From the NCBI RefSeq assembly GCF_001612665.1, contig NZ_BDAX01000039.1, positions 18,075 to 82,074 of the forward strand: a stretch of 64,000 nucleotides of DNA, written 5' to 3'. The notes beneath the pieces were generated by a model. It was not told the DNA's origin, ran no database searches, and saw nothing but the letters and a program-made list of their open reading frames with translations. The number at the start of each line of letters is the position of its first letter. Within the stretch, counting starts at the first letter, position 1. Shown one piece after another: positions 6,261-15,437 of this stretch. Origin of the DNA: Nocardia alba NBRC 108234 (GTDB lineage: Bacteria > Actinomycetota > Actinomycetes > Mycobacteriales > Mycobacteriaceae). The position numbers and the translations under genes were made by a program.

Positions 6261-9200
6261 TCACGGCTCGCAGGCGCTGGTGAACTCGGTGTTCCACTGC
6301 GGAATTTCGGCATCGATCTCGGTCCCGCGGCTCGCGGTGCAGACCCGCTCGGCCGCCGCGGCGGCGTCGGTGTGCCACCACCGCAGCACCGCGTCCTCGC
6401 CGCCCGCGCCGAGCATGCCCCTCGGGTTGAAGGCCACCCGCCAGCGCACGATCCCGGGCGGGGCGAGGGAGCCGCCGACGGCCTGGGGCGCGCGGGGATT
6501 CTCGACCGACCAGAGCCGGACAGCCTGATCGTCGGAGCCGGTGGCCAACAGGTGCGAGGTCGGATCGAAACTCACCGAGCGAATGGTGCTCGCGTGCCCA
6601 CCGATCTCGGCCATGGCGTCGAGATGGTCCCCGGAGACGCGCAGGATGCGCACGATCTGGTCGTCGCCCGCGGTGGCCAGCAGGGCGCCGTCGGCGCTGA
6701 TCGACAGCGCGTTCACCGAGCCGCCGTTCTCGGCGACCACGGTCGATCGGGTGGCGCCGTCGAGATCCCATCGGTGGACGCGGCGGTCGGCCGATGCCGC
6801 GTACACCGTCGACCCGTCGGGGGCGAACAGCGCCGCGTTCACCCAGCCCCCCGGTCCGGTCAACGGCGCGGGGCGGGGGATCGGGGCGGCGCGATCGGCC
6901 AGGTCCCACACCTGCATGCTGACGTCGTCGTAGGCGGTGACCAGCAGCCGTGAGTTCGGTGCGAAGGCCAGTTCGTGGGCGTAGCGGGCGCGGGGAATCG
7001 GCAACGTGGTCAGGCGGCGCGGCGCGGCGGGGTCGCTCGTGTCGAACAGGGCGACGTCACCGGTGTCGAGGAAGGTCACCGCGAGGGTCCGGCCGTCCGG
7101 TGCGAGCGCGACGTTCTCGACCCGCACATCGTCGGCGAGCGGCAGTACCGTCGACAGCGGTCGTGGGGTCGCGCCGGTGGTGTCCCACAGCAACACCTGG
7201 CCATCCCACGATCCGGTGGCCATCAGCTGTCCGGACGCGTCATAGCTCGGCGCCTGGACCAGGCGGGTATGCCCGGTGACCACGGCCGACGACAACGTCC
7301 AGACCTGGAGATTGCCCGCCTGACCACCGGTGAGGACGGTCGAATCGTCGAGGAAGGTCACCGTGGCGAGCGCACCGCGACTGCCGTTCATCGGCTGCCC
7401 GACCTGAACGGGATCGCGCGGATCGGTGACGCTCCACAGTTCGGCGGTCCCGTCGCGGGCCGCGGTGGCCAGGGTCCGGCCATCGAGGGAGAAGGCCAGC
7501 GACCACACCGCGGCGGCATGCGCCGAGATCGGCGCGCTCGTCGCGACGATGTGGTCGCGATCGCGCAGTGACCACAGCTGAAAGGTCTGGTCGTCGCTGC
7601 CGGTGGCCAGGGTCGACCCGTCCGGGCTGAAGGCAACGGCGTGCACGGTGAGCGCCTGGTCGGCCAGTGGCGCGCCGAGCATGCTCGCGCGGTCGGGATC
7701 GGTGACGTCCCACACGCGGGCGGTGCGGTCATCGCTACCGCTGACCAGGGTGTTCCCATCCGGTGCGAAGGCCACGGTGCGCACCGGGCCGCCATGGCCG
7801 GTCAGCGTTCGCGTCGTTCCGGTGACCAGATCATGCAGCCGGACCGTCCGGTCGTCGCCCGCCGTCGCGAGCCACCGGCCGTCCGGACGGACGGCGACCG
7901 CGTAGACAGTGCCCCGATGACCGAGGTCGATATCGGGGCCGGCCACCGGACGCTCGGCATCGGCCACATCCCAGCGATACACCAGACCGGCGCCGCCGCC
8001 CGCGTACACGGTCCGGCCGTCAGGGGAGAAGGCGACCGACGCGACCCATGATCCGGTGCTCAGCGGTGCGCCGACCGGGACGAGGCCGTGCTCGGCGCTA
8101 CGCCGCCACAACCGGACGGTGTTGTCGTAACCCGCCGAGGCCACCAATCCGGTGCTCGAGCGCGCCGACCCGTAGATCGCGCCCTGATGCGCGGACACCG
8201 TCGCGGCCAGCGGGGACGACTGGGAGGCCAGCAGCAGTCCGCGGGCGCGCGGATCGCCCGGTCGTTCGACCTGTGACACCACCGCGAGCTGAGCCGATTC
8301 GGTCGAATCCGTGGCCTGGTCGCGTTCGGATGCCGCGAGCAGCGCGGCGTACTGCGCGTCGGCGCGTTCGCGCTCGGCCCGTTGACTCTGGCGCATCGAC
8401 ACCACCGCCAGCGCCGATGTCACCAGCGCCGCGAAGACCAGCACCAACACCAGCACGCGTTTGGCGGCCGTTTGCCGCCGCCGGACGGCCGTAGCCGCGT
8501 CGAGGAATTCGTTGCCATCCGCCGAGAGAGCGTGCGGTGTTCGGGCACGCAATTCCCGCGCCACCGTCAGCCGGCTGCCCCGGTAGAGCAGCGACCGGTC
8601 CCGGCCGGAGCCCGTCCATTCCTCGACATCGGTGTGCAGCCGATGCCGGATGATCGCGTCCTCGCGGTCCTCGTCGATCCATTCGGCCAGCCGCGGCCAT
8701 GCCCCGATCACCGCGTCGTGCGCCAGCGACGTGCCGTAGGCATCGTGGGTGATGATCCTGGCCTCGGCCAGCGCGGCCAGTACCCGCCCGGCCGACGACG
8801 GATCGGCGCATCGGCGGACGAGGGCGTCGCGATCGACGTGGCGTCCTACCGCCGTCCCGTCCGGCACCGGCGTGACCAGGTGCAACAGGATGGTGCGCGC
8901 GGTCTCGCGCTCCTGCGGATCGAAGGACTCCCACTGCTGTTCGGCGCTGGCGGCGATGGCGCCGCGTACCCCGCCCGCCTGTTCGTAGGCGCGGACCGAC
9001 AGCACATTGCCGTCGCGGAACTGCCAGGTACTGCGCAGCGCGTGGGCGAGTAAGGGGAAGGTACCGGCGCGGATCGCGGTGTCGTGGCCGCGGACGCCGA
9101 GGTCGGCCAGCATCAACTCCACGAGTCCGTCGCCGACGCCGAGCCCCTCTTTCTCCGCGGGTTCCACGATGGCCGCGGTCAGGGCCTGTGCCGTCGGCGG

Positions 9201-10055
9201 GCCGAGCACCATCTGATGGGTCTCCAGCAGGGTCGCCAGTGCCGGATGCCGGGACGCGTGAGTGTAGAAGTCGGCGCGCAGGGACATGACCACGCCCGCG
9301 CACCGACCCGGCCGCGCCGGTCCCGCGACGGTCAGCGTGCGCAGAATCTCCAGGTAGCGATCGGCGCCCGCGTCGTCGAAGGGCGGCAGGAACAGTTCCT
9401 CACACTGGTCGACGACCAGCACATACGGTTTCTCGGCGGCCCGATCGTGTGCCCAGGATTCGAGTTCGTCGGCGGGCACCGAGGCCGGTGTCACCAACAG
9501 CACGTCGAATTCGTCCCGGATCCGGGCGGCGAACCCGGCCTGCAGCAGCGAGGACTTCCCGACCCCGGAGTCGCCGACGAGGATCAGCGGCTCGCCGGTT
9601 CCTAGGTTCTGGGTGAACCACGCTCGCATCGCCTCGACCTGTTTGTCGCGCCCCGCGAAATACTCCGAATCGGCGATGGTCAGCGCGGCCAGACCCGGAT
9701 AGGGACAGACCGTCGAGTTCGCCGTCCGGTTGCCGGTGGGTTCCTGTTGCGCGCGTGACCACAGTTTCCGCCAGGCGGTCGCCGAGTAGAGGCCGGGTAG
9801 TTCGGGCTCGGGCCGGTTCGCGCGGGCGGCGGGAACGAGCACGCTCAGCACCGCGGACAGGCCGTCGAACTTCGCGGGCACGCTCTTTCCGAGCCGCCAG
9901 TCCGAGATCCGCTGGGCGCTGACCTCGCGGGCGCGCGGATTGCGGGCGCGGATCTCCCGGGTCGCGCGGGCGCTGACAGCCTTCAACGGCGGCGCTCCGG
10001 CGGCGGTGTAGAGCAGCTCGAGCCGATGCGCCAGGTCGGCGCGGATGGTACTCAC
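6261..10055 (-). CDS. Membrane-anchored nSTAND ATPase with XRE-like N-terminus and 14 WD40 repeats
   Basis: 1264 residues from a GTG at 10055 (GGGAG upstream). Residues 1-80 form a helix-turn-helix-like domain (VSAQRISDWRLGKSVPAKFDGLSAVL), common at the head of actinobacterial NTPases. PYPGLAAL then leads into an nSTAND P-loop domain, with Walker A GDSGVGKSS at 161-169, Walker B YVLVVDQCEELF at 211-222 and sensor VVMSLRADF at 256-263. A single hydrophobic helix at about 533-553 is followed by a charged coiled stretch and, from about 617, fourteen WD40 units (for example VAFSPDGSTLATGSDDQTFQLWSL), enough for two seven-blade propellers. The family is linked to signalling and phage defence; the role here is unknown. 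No effector gene is adjacent except possibly the 28-aa ORF downstream on the same strand. Confidence 0.9.
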   Translation of the reverse strand: MSTIRADLAHRLELLYTAAGAPPLKAVSARATREIRARNPRAREVSAQRISDWRLGKSVPAKFDGLSAVLSVLVPAARANRPEPELPGLYSATAWRKLWSRAQQEPTGNRTANSTVCPYPGLAALTIADSEYFAGRDKQVEAMRAWFTQNLGTGEPLILVGDSGVGKSSLLQAGFAARIRDEFDVLLVTPASVPADELESWAHDRAAEKPYVLVVDQCEELFLPPFDDAGADRYLEILRTLTVAGPARPGRCAGVVMSLRADFYTHASRHPALATLLETHQMVLGPPTAQALTAAIVEPAEKEGLGVGDGLVELMLADLGVRGHDTAIRAGTFPLLAHALRSTWQFRDGNVLSVRAYEQAGGVRGAIAASAEQQWESFDPQERETARTILLHLVTPVPDGTAVGRHVDRDALVRRCADPSSAGRVLAALAEARIITHDAYGTSLAHDAVIGAWPRLAEWIDEDREDAIIRHRLHTDVEEWTGSGRDRSLLYRGSRLTVARELRARTPHALSADGNEFLDAATAVRRRQTAAKRVLVLVLVFAALVTSALAVVSMRQSQRAERERADAQYAALLAASERDQATDSTESAQLAVVSQVERPGDPRARGLLLASQSSPLAATVSAHQGAIYGSARSSTGLVASAGYDNTVRLWRRSAEHGLVPVGAPLSTGSWVASVAFSPDGRTVYAGGGAGLVYRWDVADAERPVAGPDIDLGHRGTVYAVAVRPDGRWLATAGDDRTVRLHDLVTGTTRTLTGHGGPVRTVAFAPDGNTLVSGSDDRTARVWDVTDPDRASMLGAPLADQALTVHAVAFSPDGSTLATGSDDQTFQLWSLRDRDHIVATSAPISAHAAAVWSLAFSLDGRTLATAARDGTAELWSVTDPRDPVQVGQPMNGSRGALATVTFLDDSTVLTGGQAGNLQVWTLSSAVVTGHTRLVQAPSYDASGQLMATGSWDGQVLLWDTTGATPRPLSTVLPLADDVRVENVALAPDGRTLAVTFLDTGDVALFDTSDPAAPRRLTTLPIPRARYAHELAFAPNSRLLVTAYDDVSMQVWDLADRAAPIPRPAPLTGPGGWVNAALFAPDGSTVYAASADRRVHRWDLDGATRSTVVAENGGSVNALSISADGALLATAGDDQIVRILRVSGDHLDAMAEIGGHASTIRSVSFDPTSHLLATGSDDQAVRLWSVENPRAPQAVGGSLAPPGIVRWRVAFNPRGMLGAGGEDAVLRWWHTDAAAAAERVCTASRGTEIDAEIPQWNTEFTSACEP

Positions 10056-10186
10056 CGCTGCTCACTCCCGTTGGACACGCCATGACATCACCTCGATGCT
10101 ACGGATTTGCTGGAGCGCGCGGTATGTCGTGGCTGTCACAATCGCCGGTGTGCCGCAACGGCGGGATACGGCCGAAATAATGGCGG

Positions 10187-11365
10187 TCAGGCGGTGAGTT
10201 CGCGTTGGAGCGGGGTTCGGAATCGGGGGATGGCTCGGATGTCGCCGAACCAGGTTGTGGTGCGATCTATTTCGATGTCGATCAGCCTGCGGGTGTCGGC
10301 GTCCACGTCCTCGAGCAGGCGGGTGACCACTTCGCCGTCGGGGCGTTGAGCCCAGCCGCCCACGATGCGGCCGTCGGCCCAGATGGATGGGCCGATATTG
10401 CCGTTGGTGTCGAAGAGGGCGGGGGTGTGGGGGCCGAGGAACCAGCCTCGGGATTGCCAGCCCATGGGGGTGGGGTCGAGGGCCGGGAGCAGCGCTGCCC
10501 AGGGTTCGGGGGTGGGGACAGGGGCGAGGTCGTCGGCGAGGACCAGGCCGGGGGTGCCGTCGAGGTCCACCTCGACGGTGTCCAGCTCGGCCAGTGCCTT
10601 CCTGACGTCGCCGAGGGTCCAGCCGGTCCACCACTTCAGGTCCGTGATCGGGGCGGGGCCGAAGGCGTACAACCACTGACGCACCAGTTCGGTGCGCGCC
10701 TCGGCGGTCGGCAGTGGTGAAAACCCCTGGGGGAGCCAAGTTTCCACGGGGGACCAGGTGTACTGGCTGCTGGTCCAGCTGCCGTTCGGACGGCCGCGCA
10801 CTATTCGGCCCTCCGCGCCGAGCACCACCAGCACCCAGGTGGTGATGCTGGTCGGCTTGGAATAGGACTTTCCGGGGGCGGCGTCGATCTGGGTGCGCAG
10901 ACGCGGCACATCCTTGCTCAGCTGGACTCCGGTTGCCGCGCCGCGAGTCAGCAGCGCCGCGTGGGTCTCGGCTTCGACGTCGGCAAGCCACGTCGCGACG
11001 TCGCCCTCGACGACGCCCGCCTGCTCGATATAGCGACCGTACGTGCGGCGTTGCTTATGGGCCAGCGCATCGCAGGTGGATGCCTGCAGCACGGGGAGTA
11101 ACCCGGTCGGCGCGACGAACATCGTGCGGCGCATGGCCAGCATGCGAACCAGGGCCCGGTCGTCGTACAGCGCCTTCTCGACATCGGCGGGCGTGAGATC
11201 GATGCCGCGTGCGCCGACCGACAGGTACACCGTCGCCGGGTCGGTGGCGTGCAGCACCACCATCGAACGGGCGATGTCCACGGGGTCGTTCGAACGGGCC
11301 GACGGCGCGAGCCGATGCCTGGTCGCCAGCCGGGCGCGACGCTGCGCGGTATCGATCGAGAGCAT
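10187..11365 (-). CDS. Winged-helix DNA-binding domain protein, HTH_42 (YcaQ/AlkZ-like) family
   Basis: 392 residues from ATG 11365. The N-terminus (RRARLATRHRL, then DIARSMVVLHATDPATVYLSVGARG) and the tandem winged-helix body ending in WADGRIVGGWAQRPDGEVVTRLLEDV identify the HTH_42 superfamily. This family includes the DNA glycosylases AlkZ (azinomycin resistance) and YcaQ/AlkX. In those enzymes the catalytic QxQ or QxD sits where this protein has HAT in VVLHATDP, so glycosylase activity is uncertain. The longer frame to 11518 overlaps the neighbouring kinase gene and is not supported. The kinase gene ends 53 bases upstream on the same strand, so they may be co-transcribed. Confidence 0.85.
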   Translation of the reverse strand: MLSIDTAQRRARLATRHRLAPSARSNDPVDIARSMVVLHATDPATVYLSVGARGIDLTPADVEKALYDDRALVRMLAMRRTMFVAPTGLLPVLQASTCDALAHKQRRTYGRYIEQAGVVEGDVATWLADVEAETHAALLTRGAATGVQLSKDVPRLRTQIDAAPGKSYSKPTSITTWVLVVLGAEGRIVRGRPNGSWTSSQYTWSPVETWLPQGFSPLPTAEARTELVRQWLYAFGPAPITDLKWWTGWTLGDVRKALAELDTVEVDLDGTPGLVLADDLAPVPTPEPWAALLPALDPTPMGWQSRGWFLGPHTPALFDTNGNIGPSIWADGRIVGGWAQRPDGEVVTRLLEDVDADTRRLIDIEIDRTTTWFGDIRAIPRFRTPLQRELTA

Positions 11366-11417
11366 GAGCGGATCGTAGGCGGGGGCTCCGACAATCACGG
11401 CGTACGCCCGAGTCGAG

Positions 11418-11969
11418 CTACATCGGCGGTAGTGGGCGGGCGAGACCGTCGAGGAACGCGGCAGCGGCGCGATGAGAACCCAGACGGACGAAGGTGAGAT
11501 GCCGATATGCCGGGTCATGCTGCGCCGCGAGGTAGTTCGCCCGGTTCCTCGCGTGGGTCGTCCAAGCCCACACGATCACCGATCGTGCCGGGTCGAGCGA
11601 GATCACTTCGCGCCAGTGCTCCCGGTTGCCGTTCCACAGCTCGCGCCCGGTCAGCGCGCGGGCGACGGTGCGGCGGACGATCTGGCGCATCACCAGTGAC
11701 CGGGGTAGGTCGAAATAGGCCACCGCATCGGCGCGTCGCCACACCAGATCACCGAGTTTGCCCCGGTAGTTGCCGTCGACCACCCAGGCGTCCCCGGCGA
11801 TCCGCTCGGCCACCGCGGCCCGGAATTCGGGCGCGGCCATCGGTGTCCAGTTCGCCTGATGATGGATCGCGTCGAGTTCGATGTGCGGGATGTCGAGCCG
11901 CCGCGAGATCTGCCGGGCCAGCGTGCTCTTGCCCGACCCCGAAGTCCCCATCACCACGATTCGTCGCAT
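11418..11969 (-). CDS. P-loop NTPase, AAA_17/FlaR-like small kinase
   Basis: 183 residues from ATG 11969, beginning MRRIVVMGTSGSGKSTLARQISRRL with a Walker A GTSGSGKST at residues 8-16. The sequence continues IPHIELDAIHHQANWTPM and WVVDGNYRGKLGDLVWRRADAVAYFDLPRSLVMRQIVRRT. This is the adenylate-kinase-like family often labelled topology modulation protein or FlaR, for which no clear substrate is established. The C-terminal HLTFVRLGSHRAAAAFL is typical. In-frame starts at 11981 (ATG) and 11993 (GTG) exist; 11969 gives the standard family N-terminus. It diverges from the TRAP transporter genes. Confidence 0.85.
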   Translation of the reverse strand: MRRIVVMGTSGSGKSTLARQISRRLDIPHIELDAIHHQANWTPMAAPEFRAAVAERIAGDAWVVDGNYRGKLGDLVWRRADAVAYFDLPRSLVMRQIVRRTVARALTGRELWNGNREHWREVISLDPARSVIVWAWTTHARNRANYLAAQHDPAYRHLTFVRLGSHRAAAAFLDGLARPLPPM

Positions 11970-12093
11970 CACAGCCACCATGGCATTATCCACGGTAGTT
12001 CGGCCTGGCTCGCGGATTCGCCTCGGCGGCAACGTATTCGCGGCTGCGGACCGCACGGTTGTCGATTTCGTCACCGGGCGTGAATCTCGTTGC

Positions 12094-12099
12094 TATCGT
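12094..12099 (+). promoter_or_regulatory. -10 box of a probable leaderless TRAP transporter mRNA
   Basis: TATCGT ends six bases before the ATG at 12106. A -10 element this close puts the transcription start at or next to the start codon. No Shine-Dalgarno is visible, which agrees. Confidence 0.5.
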
Positions 12100-12105
12100 C
12101 CGCTC

Positions 12106-14271
12106 ATGAACGCAGCGCCACCGGTTGCCACTGCGGCGGATTTGGGGGTGGACGACGAGGAGCGGCCCGCTCGGGTGCTCTCCGGATTCCCGGGTCGGCT
12201 GGTCGGTGTCGTCGCGCTCGGACTCGCGCTGCTGTCGGTGTGGCAGGTGTTTCGGCCCTTGGCGCAGGGCAGCCAGTACTACCTGGTCATCTTCCTGGCT
12301 GTCGCGCTGCCGCTGGTGTACCTGAGCTATCGGTCGTGGTGGGGTCCGCTCGATCGGGCCGACGGGCCATCGGTGCTCGACTGGGTGCTGGCCGTGATCA
12401 CCCTGGTGGTCTGCCTGTATCCGGTGCTGCCGATGCGAATCGGTGACGCGGGTGGTGGATACGACGCGTTTCTCGATCGGCAGGGGATGCTCGCGCCGCT
12501 CGACGTCGTGATGGGCGGGTTGCTGTTGGTACTCGTGCTGGAGGCGTGCAGGCGCACCACCGGGGTGATCCTGCCGGTGGTGTGTCTGGTGTTCCTCGGG
12601 TACGGGTACTACGGCGGTCTGCTGCCACAGGATTGGTCGATCGCGCACGCCGGCCTCGACGTCGATCAGATCGTCGACGCGCTGTACAACTCCGGCAGCG
12701 GCTTCTACGGCACCCCGTTGGATGTGGCCGCCAGCTACATCGTGTTGTTCACGCTGTACGGAGCGGTACTCGAATTCTCCGGTGCGGCAAGGTTCTTCGT
12801 CGATCTGTCGGTGTCGCTGTTCCGTCGCTCGCACAGCGCGGCGGGGCGCACGGCGGTGGCGTCGGGGTTTCTGCTCGGGACCGTTTCGGGGTCGGGGACC
12901 GCGACCGCGGTGAGCACCGGCGCGGTGACCTGGCCGATTCTGCGCAAGGCGGGCTACCGGCCCGAGCAGGCGGGTGGGATGCTCGCGGCGGCGGGCGTCG
13001 GTGCGATTCTGTCGCCGCCGACGCTGGGCGTCGCGGCCTTCATCGTCGCCGAGTACCTCGACGTGTCGTACGTGACGGTGCTCGGGTGGGCGCTGATCCC
13101 GACGCTGCTGTACTACCTGGGCATTTTGCTGTCGGTCGAGATCGATGCCCGCCGGATCCACGCGGACGGGCGGGCGCTCGCGGATCCGGCCGACGGTCGG
13201 CTGCCGACACCGTGGTGGAAGTTGCTGGGGCGCTTCGGGTATCACTTCTCGTCGCTGATCGTGATCGTCGTGCTCCTGCTGGTCGGCGTGAGCGCGACCC
13301 GTGCGGTTGTGTACGCGACGGTGCTCGCCTTGCTGCTCGCGATCCCGGACCGGATGCTGCGCGGTGCCGCGGCGACCGATGCGGCGTCGGCTGCGGCCGC
13401 CGACCGCACGACGACGCCCGCTGGACAGCGCGTGACGGAGTCAGCCGAGGCAGGCCCGGCCACCGCGGATCGGCGTCGCTGGTCAGGCGAGAGCGCGCTG
13501 CGGTTCGTGATCGAGGCCCTGCGCTCGCTGTCGTACGGGATGCGCGCGGCGCTGCCGGTGGTCGCGGTGTGCGCGGCGGCGGGCGTGATCACCGCGATGA
13601 CCACCAAGACCGGCCTCGGCGCGCAGGTGGCCGCGCTCCTGGTCAAGGCCGGATCGGCGCTGTCCGACGATCCCGCCGTCGTCTTGGCCGGCACCGCGGT
13701 GCTGGCGGCGATCGCGTTGTCGCTGCTGGGTCTCGCGGTTCCGGTGACGGCGTCGTTCGTCATCGGGTGGGTGATCATCGGGCCCGCGCTGCTCGACCTC
13801 GACGTCGCCGCACCCGCCGCCGCCATGTTCGTCTTCTACTTCTCGGTGCTCTCGGAGGTGACGCCGCCGACCGCGCTGGCCGCTGTCGGCGCGGCCGCGG
13901 TGACCGGGGCGAAGGCCATGCCGACGATGTGGCACGCACTGCGGTACGCGCTGCCCGCGTTCCTGGTGCCGCTGATGTTCGTGCTCACCGATTCCGGGCA
14001 GCACCTGCTCGGGCGTGGTGCGGTGCTCGACGTGCTGTGGGTGAGCGCGGCCGCCTGCGTCGGCGTCGCGGCGCTGGCGGCGGCGACCGGCGGGTGGCTG
14101 TTCGGAATCGGCGCGATCGGTCCGATCGTGCGCGGCATCGCTGCCGTGGCAGGCCTGATCCTGCTGTATCCGGATCCGGTCGCCACCGGGATCGGGCTCG
14201 GCGTGCTGGTCGTCGCGGTGGCGGCGGGCCTGCTCGGCCGGGCGCACAGAACATCCACGGACACAGCGTGA
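12106..14271 (+). CDS. TRAP transporter permease, fused small and large membrane subunits (TAXI type)
   Basis: 721 residues, highly hydrophobic, with roughly 16-18 membrane segments. The first 200 residues correspond to the small (DctQ-like) subunit and the rest to the large (DctM-like) subunit. The fusion hallmarks are GSGFYGTPLDVAASYIVLFTLYGAVLEFSGAARFFVDLS, the substrate/ion loop SGFLLGTVSGSGTATAVSTGAVTWP, LAAAGVGAILSPPTLGVAAFIVAEYL, and FYFSVLSEVTPPTALAAVGAAAV near the C-terminus. A soluble Ala/Thr-rich loop at about 420-460 separates two halves. It works with the lipoprotein encoded 47 bases downstream to import an organic acid by ion gradient; glutamate or other carboxylates are typical of TAXI systems, but the substrate cannot be read here. 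Confidence 0.93.
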   Translation: MNAAPPVATAADLGVDDEERPARVLSGFPGRLVGVVALGLALLSVWQVFRPLAQGSQYYLVIFLAVALPLVYLSYRSWWGPLDRADGPSVLDWVLAVITLVVCLYPVLPMRIGDAGGGYDAFLDRQGMLAPLDVVMGGLLLVLVLEACRRTTGVILPVVCLVFLGYGYYGGLLPQDWSIAHAGLDVDQIVDALYNSGSGFYGTPLDVAASYIVLFTLYGAVLEFSGAARFFVDLSVSLFRRSHSAAGRTAVASGFLLGTVSGSGTATAVSTGAVTWPILRKAGYRPEQAGGMLAAAGVGAILSPPTLGVAAFIVAEYLDVSYVTVLGWALIPTLLYYLGILLSVEIDARRIHADGRALADPADGRLPTPWWKLLGRFGYHFSSLIVIVVLLLVGVSATRAVVYATVLALLLAIPDRMLRGAAATDAASAAAADRTTTPAGQRVTESAEAGPATADRRRWSGESALRFVIEALRSLSYGMRAALPVVAVCAAAGVITAMTTKTGLGAQVAALLVKAGSALSDDPAVVLAGTAVLAAIALSLLGLAVPVTASFVIGWVIIGPALLDLDVAAPAAAMFVFYFSVLSEVTPPTALAAVGAAAVTGAKAMPTMWHALRYALPAFLVPLMFVLTDSGQHLLGRGAVLDVLWVSAAACVGVAALAAATGGWLFGIGAIGPIVRGIAAVAGLILLYPDPVATGIGLGVLVVAVAAGLLGRAHRTSTDTA

Positions 14272-14318
14272 TCCGCGGGAATCGACAGGCGGCCCGGCCG
14301 TCGACGGAAGGGGACCTC

Positions 14319-15299
14319 ATGGTCAGAACAATGGTCGCCGTGGTCGCGGCCGCCGCGTTGCTCACCGGCTGCGGCGGTCGACAGGACGCCCCGACCGCCG
14401 ACGCGGGCGGCGAGGTGACCTGCGCGGTGCAGCAGGACACCAGGATCGGCATCGCCACCGGCAACGCGACCGGCGTGTACTTCGCGCTCGGCAACGCCTA
14501 CGCCGAGCAGATCTCGGCCGTTACCGGCGGCACGGTGAAGGCCACCGCGGCCGAGACCGGCGCCTCGGTGCAGAACATCCAGCAGGTGGTCGGCGGCACC
14601 TATCAGGTGGGCTTCTCGCTCGCCGACTCCGCGGCCGACGCGGTCGCGGGCACGGGCAGCTTCACCAGCGCGCAGCCGATCCGCGCGCTGGCCAGGCTCT
14701 ACGACAACTACACCCAGGTCATCGTGCGCACCGACGCCGGCATCAACTCCCTCGCCGACCTGCGCGGCAAGCGGGTCTCCACCGGCTCGCCCAAATCAGG
14801 TACCGAGGTGATCGCCCAGCGCGTGCTGCAAGCCGCGGGTCTGAACCCCGACAGCGATGTCGCCGCTCAGCGCCTCGACCTCACCAAGACCGTCGACGGG
14901 CTGAAGGAAGGTTCCATCGACGCGATGTTCTGGTCCGGTGGCTTGCCCACACCGGGCATCACCGACCTGTTCACCACCGCTGGGGACAAGGTCGGTTTCC
15001 TCGACATCACCGGCGTGCTGCCGAAACTGAAGGAGATCAACCCCGTCTACGAGCGGGGCTCGATCCCGGCCGCCACCTACGGGCTGCCCGCCGACGCGCC
15101 GACCATAGTGGTGCCCAACCTGCTCGTGGTGCGCGAGGACCTCGACGCGAACCTGGCTTGCGTGCTCACCGAGACCTTGATGGATCGCAAACCCCAACTG
15201 GAACAGGCCAATCCGGCCGCCAAGGGGATCGATGCCGACACCGCGAGCAAGACGGCGCCGGTGCTGTTGCATCGCGGGGCGGAGGTCGCGCTGCGCTGA
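14319..15299 (+). CDS. TAXI family TRAP transporter solute-binding lipoprotein
   Basis: 326 residues from ATG 14319, with GGAAGGGG upstream. A lipoprotein signal ends at LLTGC (Cys18). The mature domain shows RIGIATGNATGVYFALGNAYAEQISAVTGG and ETGASVQNIQQVVGGTYQVGFSLADSA, then YTQVIVRTDAGINSLADLRGKRVSTGSPKSGTEVIAQRVL, all typical TAXI receptors. A long shadow frame covers the preceding permease, but codon use and the lipobox fix the start. It delivers ligand to the fused permease upstream. The order permease then receptor is the reverse of many TRAP operons. Confidence 0.94.
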   Translation: MVRTMVAVVAAAALLTGCGGRQDAPTADAGGEVTCAVQQDTRIGIATGNATGVYFALGNAYAEQISAVTGGTVKATAAETGASVQNIQQVVGGTYQVGFSLADSAADAVAGTGSFTSAQPIRALARLYDNYTQVIVRTDAGINSLADLRGKRVSTGSPKSGTEVIAQRVLQAAGLNPDSDVAAQRLDLTKTVDGLKEGSIDAMFWSGGLPTPGITDLFTTAGDKVGFLDITGVLPKLKEINPVYERGSIPAATYGLPADAPTIVVPNLLVVREDLDANLACVLTETLMDRKPQLEQANPAAKGIDADTASKTAPVLLHRGAEVALR

Positions 15300-15339
15300 G
15301 GTCACCGCGAACGGATCCATCTTGTTCCGGCTGTCCCGG

Positions 15340-15369
15340 CGGCCCCGCACCGTGGGGGCTGCGGGGCCG
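15340..15369 (+). terminator. Terminator of the TRAP operon
   Basis: CGGCCCCGCA (15340-15349) and TGCGGGGCCG (15360-15369) make a perfect 10-bp stem with a 10-base loop, 40 bases after the TAXI stop. No U-tract follows. Confidence 0.75.
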
Positions 15370-15425
15370 TGTCTGTCGGAGAGGGAACGCGCGACAATGT
15401 GCTGGACCCCGGTCCGCGGGTGACG

Positions 15426-15431
15426 GACAAT
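15426..15431 (+). promoter_or_regulatory. -10-like box before the secreted hydrolase
   Basis: GACAAT ends six bases before ATG 15438, the same geometry as the other leaderless candidates in the window. It lies beyond the terminator at 15340, so the hydrolase should have its own promoter. Confidence 0.45.
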
Positions 15432-15437
15432 CGCGAC

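Noticed and set aside
14272..14318. A single frame joining TRAP permease antisense-like sequence to the TAXI receptor
   Set aside because: The upstream part is an out-of-frame reading of the permease gene; the lipoprotein signal sets the true start at 14319.
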